DNA from: Verrucomicrobiales bacterium
GTDB taxonomy: Bacteria; Verrucomicrobiota; Verrucomicrobiia; Limisphaerales; UBA1100
Direction: 5' to 3'
Assembly (NCBI GenBank): GCA_003517285.1
Contig: DPAW01000166.1
Coordinates: 1 to 5,462, forward strand
Length of the DNA: 5,462 bases
Shown here: positions 1-5,096 of the stretch, piece by piece
Position numbering within the stretch: position 1 is the first letter of the stretch
Layout: every line of letters starts with the position of its first letter
The notes under the pieces: generated by a model
Seen by the model: only the letters and a program-made list of their open reading frames with translations
The model's database searches: none
Told to the model about the DNA's origin: nothing
Translations under genes and position numbers: made by a program

Positions 1-1043
1 TTCAGTGCGATAAAGAATGATTTCAATGGACCATAAGCCTTAAGTTCCACCTCCCACGGCACGCGATCGGTGCCATTAGTGTCCACGTGCAACTGCATAG
101 AATATTTCGTCCCATTGACATCCAAACTACCGGGACTAGGGATCAGGCGTAGAGCCGTAATCACCTCGGTTTGATTAGCGTCTTTGACCAGCAATCCTTC
201 CTCCACCCATTCTTTGAGATCGGATTCTCGAACGTGAAAGGCAACTCCATCCCCCAGTTTAACTGGGATCATCCGTTTATCCGGGTTGGAATTTACCTGC
301 TGGATTTGCTGGGCGCTATTCAGCGGGTAGGTGAGAAACTTGACGATGTAGGGAGAACCGATCAGCGCGATGAGCATGCCCACCACGATAGCTACTACGA
401 CTTTCATGACCGTCCAGCGAAGGTCTTCCAAATGATCGAGGAACGGCTTAATCGGACCGCCAAACCCTTCCTCTTCCTCCTCAGAATCTAGCTCATCATC
501 ACCGTAGCCCGCGCCATGTCCGTAGCCATAGTCGCCATGATCATCTTCATGGCCGTGATAATCATGATCGTACTGGTGCTCATGCTCCTCCTGGTATTCA
601 TGATGATAGTCATCATGATCATGATGGTACTCGTCATGATAAGGATCCTCGTGATCCGGACCGAGTTCGCCAGCTATATGGGGATCGTCGCCGGATTCGG
701 CTTCCGAACATTCTTCGAGGGTCGCGGGATCCTCTACCTGATCATCCCGCGCCTCTCCCTCAAGTTCTTTTTCCTCTAACTCGGAAGCATCAGGCTCGGG
801 TTCCGGCTCGCTGGGCACCGGCACACTCACCTTCTTTTTGTCTAAGTTCGACTTGGGAAATTCTGCCTCTGGAAAGTTTGAATTCGAAGCGGAGTCTTTT
901 GAATCGCCACCGAACGGCAATTCACCCTGATCTTCGGAGGAATCCGATGATTCGGGTGAATCGTCAGGGCGGGGACTATTTTCCTCAGGCGAATCGCCGT
1001 CTGGATGAGAATCCCCGGGATGATCTTCGGGGTCCTTGGGCAT
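1..1043 (-). CDS. tatC: Sec-independent protein translocase TatC, 3' end off the window, with long acidic His-rich N-terminal extension
   Basis: TatC is the polytopic inner-membrane receptor that binds twin-arginine signal peptides and recruits TatA to export folded proteins. From the ATG at 1043 the frame is open for 347 codons and runs off the left edge. Residues 201-210 read FLDHLEDLRW, the TatC family signature, followed by a first membrane helix at about 213-229, the YP-L element near 239-241, and the lead-in to helix 2 (GPLKSFFIALK, 338 on). Two things are odd. Residues 1-196 form a low-complexity cytoplasmic extension with 68 Asp/Glu against 9 Lys/Arg, including a His-rich tract at 131-176. 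The loop between the first helix and GPLKSFF is about 80 residues longer than in E. coli TatC. The start is 15 nt after the tatA stop. No ATG occurs in frame between it and Met213 inside helix 1, so the extension appears genuine, although GTG codons at residues 72, 74 and 76 are possible later starts. No Shine-Dalgarno is visible. The identification is firm; the role of the extension is unknown. Confidence 0.9.
   Translation of the reverse strand, partial: MPKDPEDHPGDSHPDGDSPEENSPRPDDSPESSDSSEDQGELPFGGDSKDSASNSNFPEAEFPKSNLDKKKVSVPVPSEPEPEPDASELEEKELEGEARDDQVEDPATLEECSEAESGDDPHIAGELGPDHEDPYHDEYHHDHDDYHHEYQEEHEHQYDHDYHGHEDDHGDYGYGHGAGYGDDELDSEEEEEGFGGPIKPFLDHLEDLRWTVMKVVVAIVVGMLIALIGSPYIVKFLTYPLNSAQQIQQVNSNPDKRMIPVKLGDGVAFHVRESDLKEWVEEGLLVKDANQTEVITALRLIPSPGSLDVNGTKYSMQLHVDTNGTDRVPWEVELKAYGPLKSFFIAL
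516..653 (-). repeat. His/Asp/Tyr-rich low-complexity tract within tatC
   Basis: This stretch encodes TatC residues 131-176, in which 14 of 46 residues are His, interspersed with Asp, Glu, Tyr and Gly (for example YHHDHDDYHHEY). In DNA it appears as irregular repeats of CATGAT/GATCATG-type words, many of them palindromic. Such words expand or contract easily by slippage, so the length may vary between strains. His/Asp-rich disordered segments bind divalent metals (Ni, Zn, Cu, Co) in other protein families; metal binding here is only an inference. Confidence 0.8.
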
Positions 1044-1058
1044 AGGAGAACAGGGAAA

Positions 1059-1361
1059 TTAGGCCTTGGACTCGGAGGAATCCTTCGCCTCCTCCACTTC
1101 AGCCTGGGCCGGTTTTTCCTCGCTGGAAACGCTCTTCTCTTCCTTGTCGCGGCGGGCCTGCTCGCGCTCGTAATCTTGGCGCTCCGATTCCCGGTCCATC
1201 TCGTAGCTGATTTCGCTCGAGGCTTTCTTGAATTCGCGGATGCCCTTGCCGAGGCCCTTGGCCAACTCAGGGAGTTTCTTGGCGCCAAAGAGCAGGAGAA
1301 CGGCCAGAAGGATAATGACCCATTCCCAACCTTGAATAAATGACAGCATATACGTGTTCAT
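1059..1361 (-). CDS. tatA: Twin-arginine translocase subunit TatA
   Basis: TatA is the pore- or patch-forming subunit that oligomerises on TatC to let folded twin-arginine substrates cross the inner membrane. The protein is 100 aa. It has a short N-terminal membrane helix at about residues 12-26 ending in the FG hinge (F25-G26), then [20 protein letters not shown] (28-47), the classic amphipathic helix. A highly charged tail follows (48-100), basic/acidic at first and Glu/Ser/Ala-rich at the end. A polar residue (Q10) precedes the membrane helix, as in TatA. The tail is longer than strictly needed, but the [16 protein letters not shown] pattern fits TatA better than TatB, and no separate TatB is seen. 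TatC begins 15 nt downstream, so the two are probably co-transcribed. The terminator upstream implies a promoter separate from tol-pal. No Shine-Dalgarno precedes the ATG; Met5 is an alternative start but has none either. Confidence 0.93.
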   Translation of the reverse strand: MNTYMLSFIQGWEWVIILLAVLLLFGAKKLPELAKGLGKGIREFKKASSEISYEMDRESERQDYEREQARRDKEEKSVSSEEKPAQAEVEEAKDSSESKA

Positions 1362-1385
1362 TGGTGAAAAGACGTGGAGACCCTA

Positions 1386-1413
1386 ACTTTATTCACAGTC
1401 TGTTGAAAAGCAA
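1386..1413 (-). promoter_or_regulatory. Weak candidate promoter for tatAC
   Basis: The only plausible sigma-70-like pair in the 50 bases between the terminator and tatA is TTGCTT (1413-1408) and TAAAGT (1391-1386), with a 16-nt spacer. They match the consensus at 3/6 and 4/6 positions. The -35 part overlaps the U-tract of the upstream terminator. A promoter is expected here because the tol-pal transcript should end just upstream, but this assignment is weak. Confidence 0.2.
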
Positions 1414-1437
1414 AAAAGCCCCGGTCGCCCGGGGCTT
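1412..1437 (-). terminator. Intrinsic terminator after the second pal gene
   Basis: Read on the minus strand, a perfect 9-bp stem (arms 1429-1437 and 1416-1424, GC-rich, AAGCCCCGG type) closes a 4-nt loop and runs directly into six T residues (1417-1412). It lies 26 nt past the pal stop codon. This is a textbook Rho-independent terminator and marks the end of the tol-pal transcript before tatA. Confidence 0.9.
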
Positions 1438-1462
1438 CGCCAAGGGGGACTTGGCGGGTGGA

Positions 1463-2107
1463 TTAATTGGCCGGCCGCAACAGGACGAATTCGCCCCGGC
1501 GGTTCTGGGTAAAAGCCGCTTCGGTCAAGCCATCCAAGATCGGCACTTTTTCCCCATAACTCGTGGTTCGCAGGCGTTCCTGACTGATGCCAAGACGCAG
1601 CAGCTCATCCAAAACTGCTAATGCCCGGCGTTCGCCCAGTGATACGTTGTAATCTTCAGTGCCCCGCTCGTCGCAGTGGCCTTCAATCAAAAGTTTGTGG
1701 GTGGGGTTTTGGATCAGATGCTGAGCCACCAGTTCCACCTTCGGCAGGTCACTCGGCCGAACCGCAGAGCTGTCGTAGTCAAATTGCACCATCTGTGCGA
1801 GAAACGTGTCGCGGTCCTCCACTTCGTTTCCGCTAAAGCCATTGCCCAGCGCTTGATTCAACGGATCCTGCGGGATCTCCACAATGGTGGTTCCTCCACC
1901 TGTCGGATTGCCGCCCGTCAAGGGATTGCCACCGGGGAGTGGGTTCCCGCCGCCCAAGGGTTGAGCCGGGCCCGGCACGGTGACGGTTTTCACAATTGGG
2001 GTCATGGTGGGTATCTTGGTGAGTCCCACCGGTTTCTGGCTTTTGCAGCCCACGCTCAACAACAGACCTAGCGCCAGTGCCGATAGATTAAAGATAGTTC
2101 CTCGCAT
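1463..2107 (-). CDS. pal: Second peptidoglycan-associated lipoprotein (Pal paralogue, OmpA-like domain)
   Basis: This is a predicted outer-membrane lipoprotein that anchors the outer membrane to peptidoglycan through an OmpA-like domain. With the start at 2107 it has 214 aa: a hydrophobic signal peptide (1-20), lipobox SVG-C with the acylated Cys at 21 (Ser at -3 is not the usual Leu), a linker with three GGNP repeats (52-72), and the OmpA-like domain from about 105. FDYDSS (109-114), GHCDERGT (143-150), YN (153-154) and GERRA (159-163) mark the diaminopimelate-binding site; D146 and the RR pair at 160-161 are the likely ligands. The domain aligns without gaps to the upstream pal product, with about 69 of 103 residues identical, so this is a tandem duplicate. 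A start at 2185 would add 26 residues ahead of the signal peptide and was rejected. The gene lies 208 bp after the first pal, with its own candidate promoter, and ends at a strong terminator. Its role relative to the first Pal is not evident. Confidence 0.92.
   Translation of the reverse strand: MRGTIFNLSALALGLLLSVGCKSQKPVGLTKIPTMTPIVKTVTVPGPAQPLGGGNPLPGGNPLTGGNPTGGGTTIVEIPQDPLNQALGNGFSGNEVEDRDTFLAQMVQFDYDSSAVRPSDLPKVELVAQHLIQNPTHKLLIEGHCDERGTEDYNVSLGERRALAVLDELLRLGISQERLRTTSYGEKVPILDGLTEAAFTQNRRGEFVLLRPAN
1892..1954 (-). repeat. GGNP repeat linker in the second pal
   Basis: This encodes residues 52-72, with three copies of a GGNP-L/T unit (GGGNPLPGGNPLTGGNPTGGG pattern) between the lipid anchor and the OmpA-like domain. 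The DNA repeats are imperfect, suggesting an old or slippage-driven expansion. A flexible Gly/Asn/Pro tether of this kind sets how far the domain can reach into the periplasm; this functional reading is an inference. Confidence 0.75.
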
Positions 2108-2133
2108 CTCCTTATTTCTCCTTGATCCTCCTT
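2108..2133 (-). promoter_or_regulatory. Triple AAGGAG Shine-Dalgarno array ahead of the second pal
   Basis: On the minus strand AAGGAG occurs three times, at 2133-2128, 2123-2118 and 2113-2108, at exact 10-nt spacing. The motifs end 20, 10 and 0 nt before the ATG at 2107. Only the middle one has near-usual spacing. Their position supports 2107 as the start over the in-frame ATG at 2185. Confidence 0.75.
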
Positions 2134-2169
2134 GGATCGTGAATCGCCATGCTCTCACACAGCAATCAA

Positions 2170-2198
2170 ATTTTGCGCCTCGCATCGCCGGCGGTCAA
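2170..2198 (-). promoter_or_regulatory. Candidate sigma-70 promoter for the second pal
   Basis: TTGACC (2198-2193, 5/6 match to TTGACA) is followed after exactly 17 nt by CAAAAT (2175-2170, 4/6 match to TATAAT). The start of transcription would fall near 2163, giving a leader of about 55 nt that contains the triple Shine-Dalgarno array. It lies downstream of the hairpin at 2257-2282. This is a sequence-match prediction only. Confidence 0.4.
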
Positions 2199-2256
2199 GC
2201 CGCGCGCACCGCATGTTATTAACCCATCGTGAGCAACCTCACTCGTCGTAAGACCA

Positions 2257-2282
2257 CCGTCCCGGCTTTTCAGCCGGGACGG
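2257..2282 (-). other. Perfect 11-bp hairpin between the two pal genes
   Basis: Arms 2257-2267 (CCGTCCCGGCT) and 2272-2282 are perfect reverse complements around a 4-nt loop, beginning 33 nt past the stop codon of the first pal. Neither strand has a T-run after it, so it is not a canonical intrinsic terminator. It could be an attenuating or weak terminator, or a 3' stabiliser that leaves the tolR-pal message more abundant than the second pal. The structure is certain; the role is not. Confidence 0.7.
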
Positions 2283-2315
2283 CGACCTGCCAAATCAAGG
2301 CTCTCTGGAGGTCTT

Positions 2316-2984
2316 TTACTTTTGCGGCAACTCCACCACACCGGTCATCGGCATGAAGAGCACGAACTCGCCTCGGCGGTTTTGAGCACGAGCCGCCTTG
2401 CTATCAGCCTCGGACAAGGGCACTTTTTCGCCCAAACTTTGGGTCCCCAACCGGTCGGCCGACACGCCCAAGCGAACGAGTTCCTCAGCCACCGTAAGCG
2501 CCCGCCGTTCGCCCAAGGAGAGATTGTACTCCTCGGTACCCCGTTCGTCGCAGTGGCCTTCCACCAACAGCATGTGCTGCGGGTTTTGGATCAAGTGTTG
2601 CGCCACTTGAGCCACGAGATCCTGGTCACCCGGACGCAACTCGGAGCTGTCGTAATCAAAATGCACACGCTCAAATATATCGCGTTGCTCCTGAAAATTT
2701 TCAGGGATCGTCAATGGCGTGTTAGGATCTCCATTATCCGTACCGCCCACGTTCGTGCCGGTGGTCTTGGGTCCATTGCCGTTCGGGTTCCCTCTGGGCA
2801 GCCCCCCGGTGTCATTCCCATTCCCGGGCCCAATGTTGGGGTTACCACCGCCAGAGTTATTTCCTGAACCGGCAAAACTGGGGATGCTGGTCAGTCCGGC
2901 ATTGTCGTTGGATTTACAGCCCATGCCGACAATTCCCAATAGGGCGGCACAGGCTACAGCCTTGATATACAATTCTCCACGCAT
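2316..2984 (-). CDS. pal: Peptidoglycan-associated lipoprotein Pal
   Basis: Pal is an outer-membrane lipoprotein that binds peptidoglycan and, alternately, TolB, which lets the Tol motor concentrate it at division sites. The protein is 222 aa: signal peptide 1-22, Cys23 as the lipidation site (lipobox GMG-C, Gly at -3 atypical), a Gly/Asn-rich disordered linker at about 36-88, and an OmpA-like domain from about 105 to 212. FDYDSS (109-114), GHCDERGT (143-150), YN (153-154), LGERRA (158-163) and NRRGEF (202-207) are visible; D146 and the RR pair at 160-161 should contact diaminopimelate. A short tail (MTGVVELPQK, 213-222) follows, which the second copy lacks. The start has AAGGAG 8 nt upstream. 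It follows tolB by 62 nt without a terminator, so it is the likely canonical Pal of the operon. Confidence 0.95.
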   Translation of the reverse strand: MRGELYIKAVACAALLGIVGMGCKSNDNAGLTSIPSFAGSGNNSGGGNPNIGPGNGNDTGGLPRGNPNGNGPKTTGTNVGGTDNGDPNTPLTIPENFQEQRDIFERVHFDYDSSELRPGDQDLVAQVAQHLIQNPQHMLLVEGHCDERGTEEYNLSLGERRALTVAEELVRLGVSADRLGTQSLGEKVPLSEADSKAARAQNRRGEFVLFMPMTGVVELPQK

Positions 2985-2992
2985 TGATTTGA

Positions 2993-3017
2993 CTCCTTAT
3001 TATTTCCAGCCCTCCTT
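2993..3017 (-). promoter_or_regulatory. Ribosome binding site of the first pal, with a second AAGGAG upstream
   Basis: AAGGAG at 2998-2993 lies 8 nt before the ATG at 2984 and fixes that start. A second AAGGAG(G) at 3017-3011 is too far upstream to serve this ATG, and no start codon for another frame is evident after it. Confidence 0.7.
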
Positions 3018-3046
3018 CGGCCGGATGATCGCAAAACGATCGGGGG

Positions 3047-4255
3047 TTAGTTGCCCCATGCCGGCTGTGATGCACTGCCGACAAAGGCTGGGATGATTTT
3101 CACCTGTTTTGTGGGCACGTCAACAATTGCCAACTGCCTCTTATTCACACCCCTGCGAGTAAAGATGAGGTTGCGACTGTTAGGCGCCCAAGTCGGCGCC
3201 TCCCCGGCAGCCACCACCATGGCGGCTCCGCCTTGCGCCGGGACCACGCAAACATTGAATCCTCCCATCGCAGCAGTGAAGGCAATTGATTTCCCGTCGG
3301 GCGACCAATTCGGTTCGGAAGGATTCAGCACACCGCTGGTAGGAATGCGAATCATGTTGCCGCCTTGGGCCGCCACTTTCACCAACATGCGTTTGCCGTT
3401 GGCACGCGTTGCGAAACAAAGCCATTGACCATCCGGAGACCAAGTAACCCCATTCTCTTCTTCGCGGGTCACGCACATGCGCCGAAGGTTTTGGCCCTTG
3501 AGGTCCTCCATGAACTTCCAGCCCGGCGGTGCTACATACACATCCGGACTGCCACCGCGGCTAAGGATCATTGCCAGAAATCCCTGCGGCGATAATGCCC
3601 CGCCGGTGTTCAATCCGCGATAACGCGCCATCACTTCGCGTTCGCCAGTTTTCATATTTTGCTGAATGACTGTCGTGTTTTCGATGCCGCCCCGCTTCAG
3701 CCAAGTGGTGTAAAACACCTTGCTGTGATCCGGTGACCAACGCGGCGCACTCACCAGCGTCTTGTCATTGGTAAGCGCCACCGGCTTGTGGCCATCGTAG
3801 TCCGACAAAAAAACCTCCTCGGCGCGTGGGCCGGCCTTCATCTTAAACAACACGCGCGTGCTTGCGATTCCCGGCACCCCAGTGAGTGCCTGAATCACAT
3901 CGTTACTCAAAGCATGCGCTTGGTCCCGGAGATTTCCTCCGCTGTAACGTCGATTGAAACCGGGATTCCCCGCCTTATCCGTGAGAGCCCCCACCACGCT
4001 GCCATCGGCTTTACCGCGCACTACAAAGGCGGCATCGGCCAAGGGAACTACCTTGCAGCCCATTACCTCCAGATCGAATTTTAGGACACCGGCCACTTCG
4101 CCAACGAAGCCTTCCAAGGCAATTGGAATCAGCTTATTGCGGGCTTCGCCCACCACCTGAAGATTACCTCCTCGGGGAGCCGATCCAGCGTGCAATTGAT
4201 TAGTTGAAAGGCCCAGCAGTCCAACCGCCAGCAAACACCAAACCATTCTCATCAT
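3047..4255 (-). CDS. tolB: Tol-Pal system beta-propeller protein TolB
   Basis: TolB is the periplasmic protein that shuttles between TolA and Pal. With the start at 4255 it has 402 aa, slightly shorter than the roughly 430 aa of E. coli TolB. The signal peptide is 1-23 (hydrophobic core WCLLAVGLLGL, cleavage after LHA). An N-terminal alpha/beta domain (about 30-140) ends in the SDYDG segment (151-155), which also occurs in E. coli TolB. The C-terminal beta-propeller carries WSPD-type repeats: PRWSPD (171), VTWSPDG (270), PNWSPDG (315), PTWAPN (354) and a final PAW (398). The ATG at 4255 was chosen over an upstream extension in the same frame because GAGG precedes it at suitable spacing, a signal peptide follows directly, and it leaves just 1 nt after the tolA stop; the ATG at 4252 is equally possible. 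An upstream start would overlap tolA by up to about 160 nt. Translation is probably coupled to tolA. Confidence 0.93.
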   Translation of the reverse strand: MMRMVWCLLAVGLLGLSTNQLHAGSAPRGGNLQVVGEARNKLIPIALEGFVGEVAGVLKFDLEVMGCKVVPLADAAFVVRGKADGSVVGALTDKAGNPGFNRRYSGGNLRDQAHALSNDVIQALTGVPGIASTRVLFKMKAGPRAEEVFLSDYDGHKPVALTNDKTLVSAPRWSPDHSKVFYTTWLKRGGIENTTVIQQNMKTGEREVMARYRGLNTGGALSPQGFLAMILSRGGSPDVYVAPPGWKFMEDLKGQNLRRMCVTREEENGVTWSPDGQWLCFATRANGKRMLVKVAAQGGNMIRIPTSGVLNPSEPNWSPDGKSIAFTAAMGGFNVCVVPAQGGAAMVVAAGEAPTWAPNSRNLIFTRRGVNKRQLAIVDVPTKQVKIIPAFVGSASQPAWGN

Positions 4256-4256
4256 G

Positions 4257-5096
4257 TCATCCTCGAATACGGGGCGTGAAGTCCAAGGTAAAGGTGCGCT
4301 TGGAATCATTCGAGCCCGAGGGGAAAGGCTTGCCAATGCTACGCACGCGGTCAAGTGCACTTTGTACAGAACGATCCAAAGCCGCATCACCGGTCTTGCG
4401 AACAATCCTCGCACTGAGCACTTTGCCGGTTCGGTCCACCGTCACTGAGACCACGGCCACTCGTGAACGTGCCAATGTTTTCGGGATCAACGGCTCCCAA
4501 GTCCGGCGATAAACCGACACCACATACTGCGCATAGGAGGTAAACGCCGCCGCGTTCGCGCCGGAGACATTCACCTTGATGCCAGCGGAAAGCTGGGTTC
4601 GGAGATTTTTTACCGTTTTCCCCAATCCCTCGGTATTGACTGATGGACTCTTGGCCGTAGTCACCGGTGGCCGAGAGGTGCTGCCACCACCGTTCACCGT
4701 TTTGGTGCTGGTATTGATTTTAATAGCCGGCCGTTTGTTGGCGGGCGTGCTTTTGGGTGTGCGAGTGGTTTTCTTGGGTGTTGAAACCTTTTTAGGAAGA
4801 GTAGGCGTTGGCACTGGCGCCACTTTTTTCGGCGGCCGAGGCGTCGGCGGCTCGGAGGCTCGATTCCGCTGAACCGGCGGCTGTGGAGGCGTAGGGGTCG
4901 GCGTTATTCGTGTCTGAGCTGGCGCCGTTTGCGGGTTCAACAAATTATCCAATACCTCCGGCGCTATCATGCTCAGTGTGGGCGTCACCTTTTTCGGTTT
5001 GGTGATGAAAAATGCAGCGGCCGCGATCAATAACGCCGCCACCACCACATGTAATCCGACGGAAAGGAAAATACATTTTTTAAGCAATCGAGTCAT
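4257..5096 (-). CDS. tolA: TolA/TonB-family energy-transducing protein
   Basis: This inner-membrane protein would carry proton-motive energy from the TolQ-TolR motor across the periplasm to TolB and Pal. It has 279 aa. A single N-terminal helix at about 9-31 carries S12 and H16 as the SxxxH motif used by TonB and TolA to contact the motor. A Pro/Thr/Lys-rich periplasmic linker (about 33-155) is rigid rather than the Ala/Lys/Glu coiled helix of E. coli TolA. A TonB-type C-terminal domain (about 185-275) follows, with YVVSVYRRTWEPLIP, a VAVVSVTVDRTGKV strand-turn, and a terminal beta strand. By sequence style the protein looks as much like TonB as TolA; the tolA name rests on tolB and pal next door. 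The ATG overlaps the tolR stop as ATGA and has AAGGAGGA 6 nt upstream. The stop is 1 nt before tolB. Confidence 0.85.
   Translation of the reverse strand: MTRLLKKCIFLSVGLHVVVAALLIAAAAFFITKPKKVTPTLSMIAPEVLDNLLNPQTAPAQTRITPTPTPPQPPVQRNRASEPPTPRPPKKVAPVPTPTLPKKVSTPKKTTRTPKSTPANKRPAIKINTSTKTVNGGGSTSRPPVTTAKSPSVNTEGLGKTVKNLRTQLSAGIKVNVSGANAAAFTSYAQYVVSVYRRTWEPLIPKTLARSRVAVVSVTVDRTGKVLSARIVRKTGDAALDRSVQSALDRVRSIGKPFPSGSNDSKRTFTLDFTPRIRG
4261..4264 (-). promoter_or_regulatory. Ribosome binding site of tolB inside the end of tolA
   Basis: GAGG lies within the last codons of tolA, 5 nt before the ATG at 4255 and 8 nt before the ATG at 4252. It supports a tolB start here and translational coupling to tolA. 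Confidence 0.6.

Noticed and set aside
516..779. Plus-strand frame encoding a highly hydrophobic, membrane-like peptide (Met/Ile/Val-rich)
   Set aside because: It is the antisense of the His/Asp codons of tatC: CAT, GAT and GAC read backwards give Met, Ile and Val. It has no ribosome binding site of its own and lies wholly inside tatC.
842..1288. Minus-strand Arg/Pro-rich frame of 148 codons overlapping tatA and tatC
   Set aside because: It is a shifted-frame shadow. Its composition is that of an out-of-frame GC-rich gene, and the tatA and tatC frames carry clear family motifs in the same DNA.
2108..2185. In-frame upstream ATG at 2185 as the start of the second pal
   Set aside because: It would put 26 residues with a Cys pair and many Arg ahead of a normal lipoprotein signal peptide, has no Shine-Dalgarno, and overlaps the candidate -10 region. 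The ATG at 2107 follows AAGGAG motifs directly.
2229..2867. Plus-strand 212-codon frame over the first pal
   Set aside because: It lies antisense to a confidently identified pal gene, is composition-driven, and shows no domain motif or ribosome binding site.
3027..3041. Small hairpin (GATCG-CAAAA-CGATC) between tolB and the first pal
   Set aside because: The stem is only 5 bp with no T-run on either strand, so chance is likely and it should not terminate the operon.
4256..4414. N-terminal extension of tolB to an ATG at 4414
   Set aside because: It would overlap tolA by about 160 nt in another frame and bury the signal peptide at residue 54 and beyond. The start at 4255 has GAGG and a proper signal peptide.
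4576..4872. Plus-strand Gly/Val/Leu-rich frame antisense to the tolA linker
   Set aside because: It is the mirror of the Pro/Thr/Lys-rich codons of tolA; no start signal or recognisable domain.
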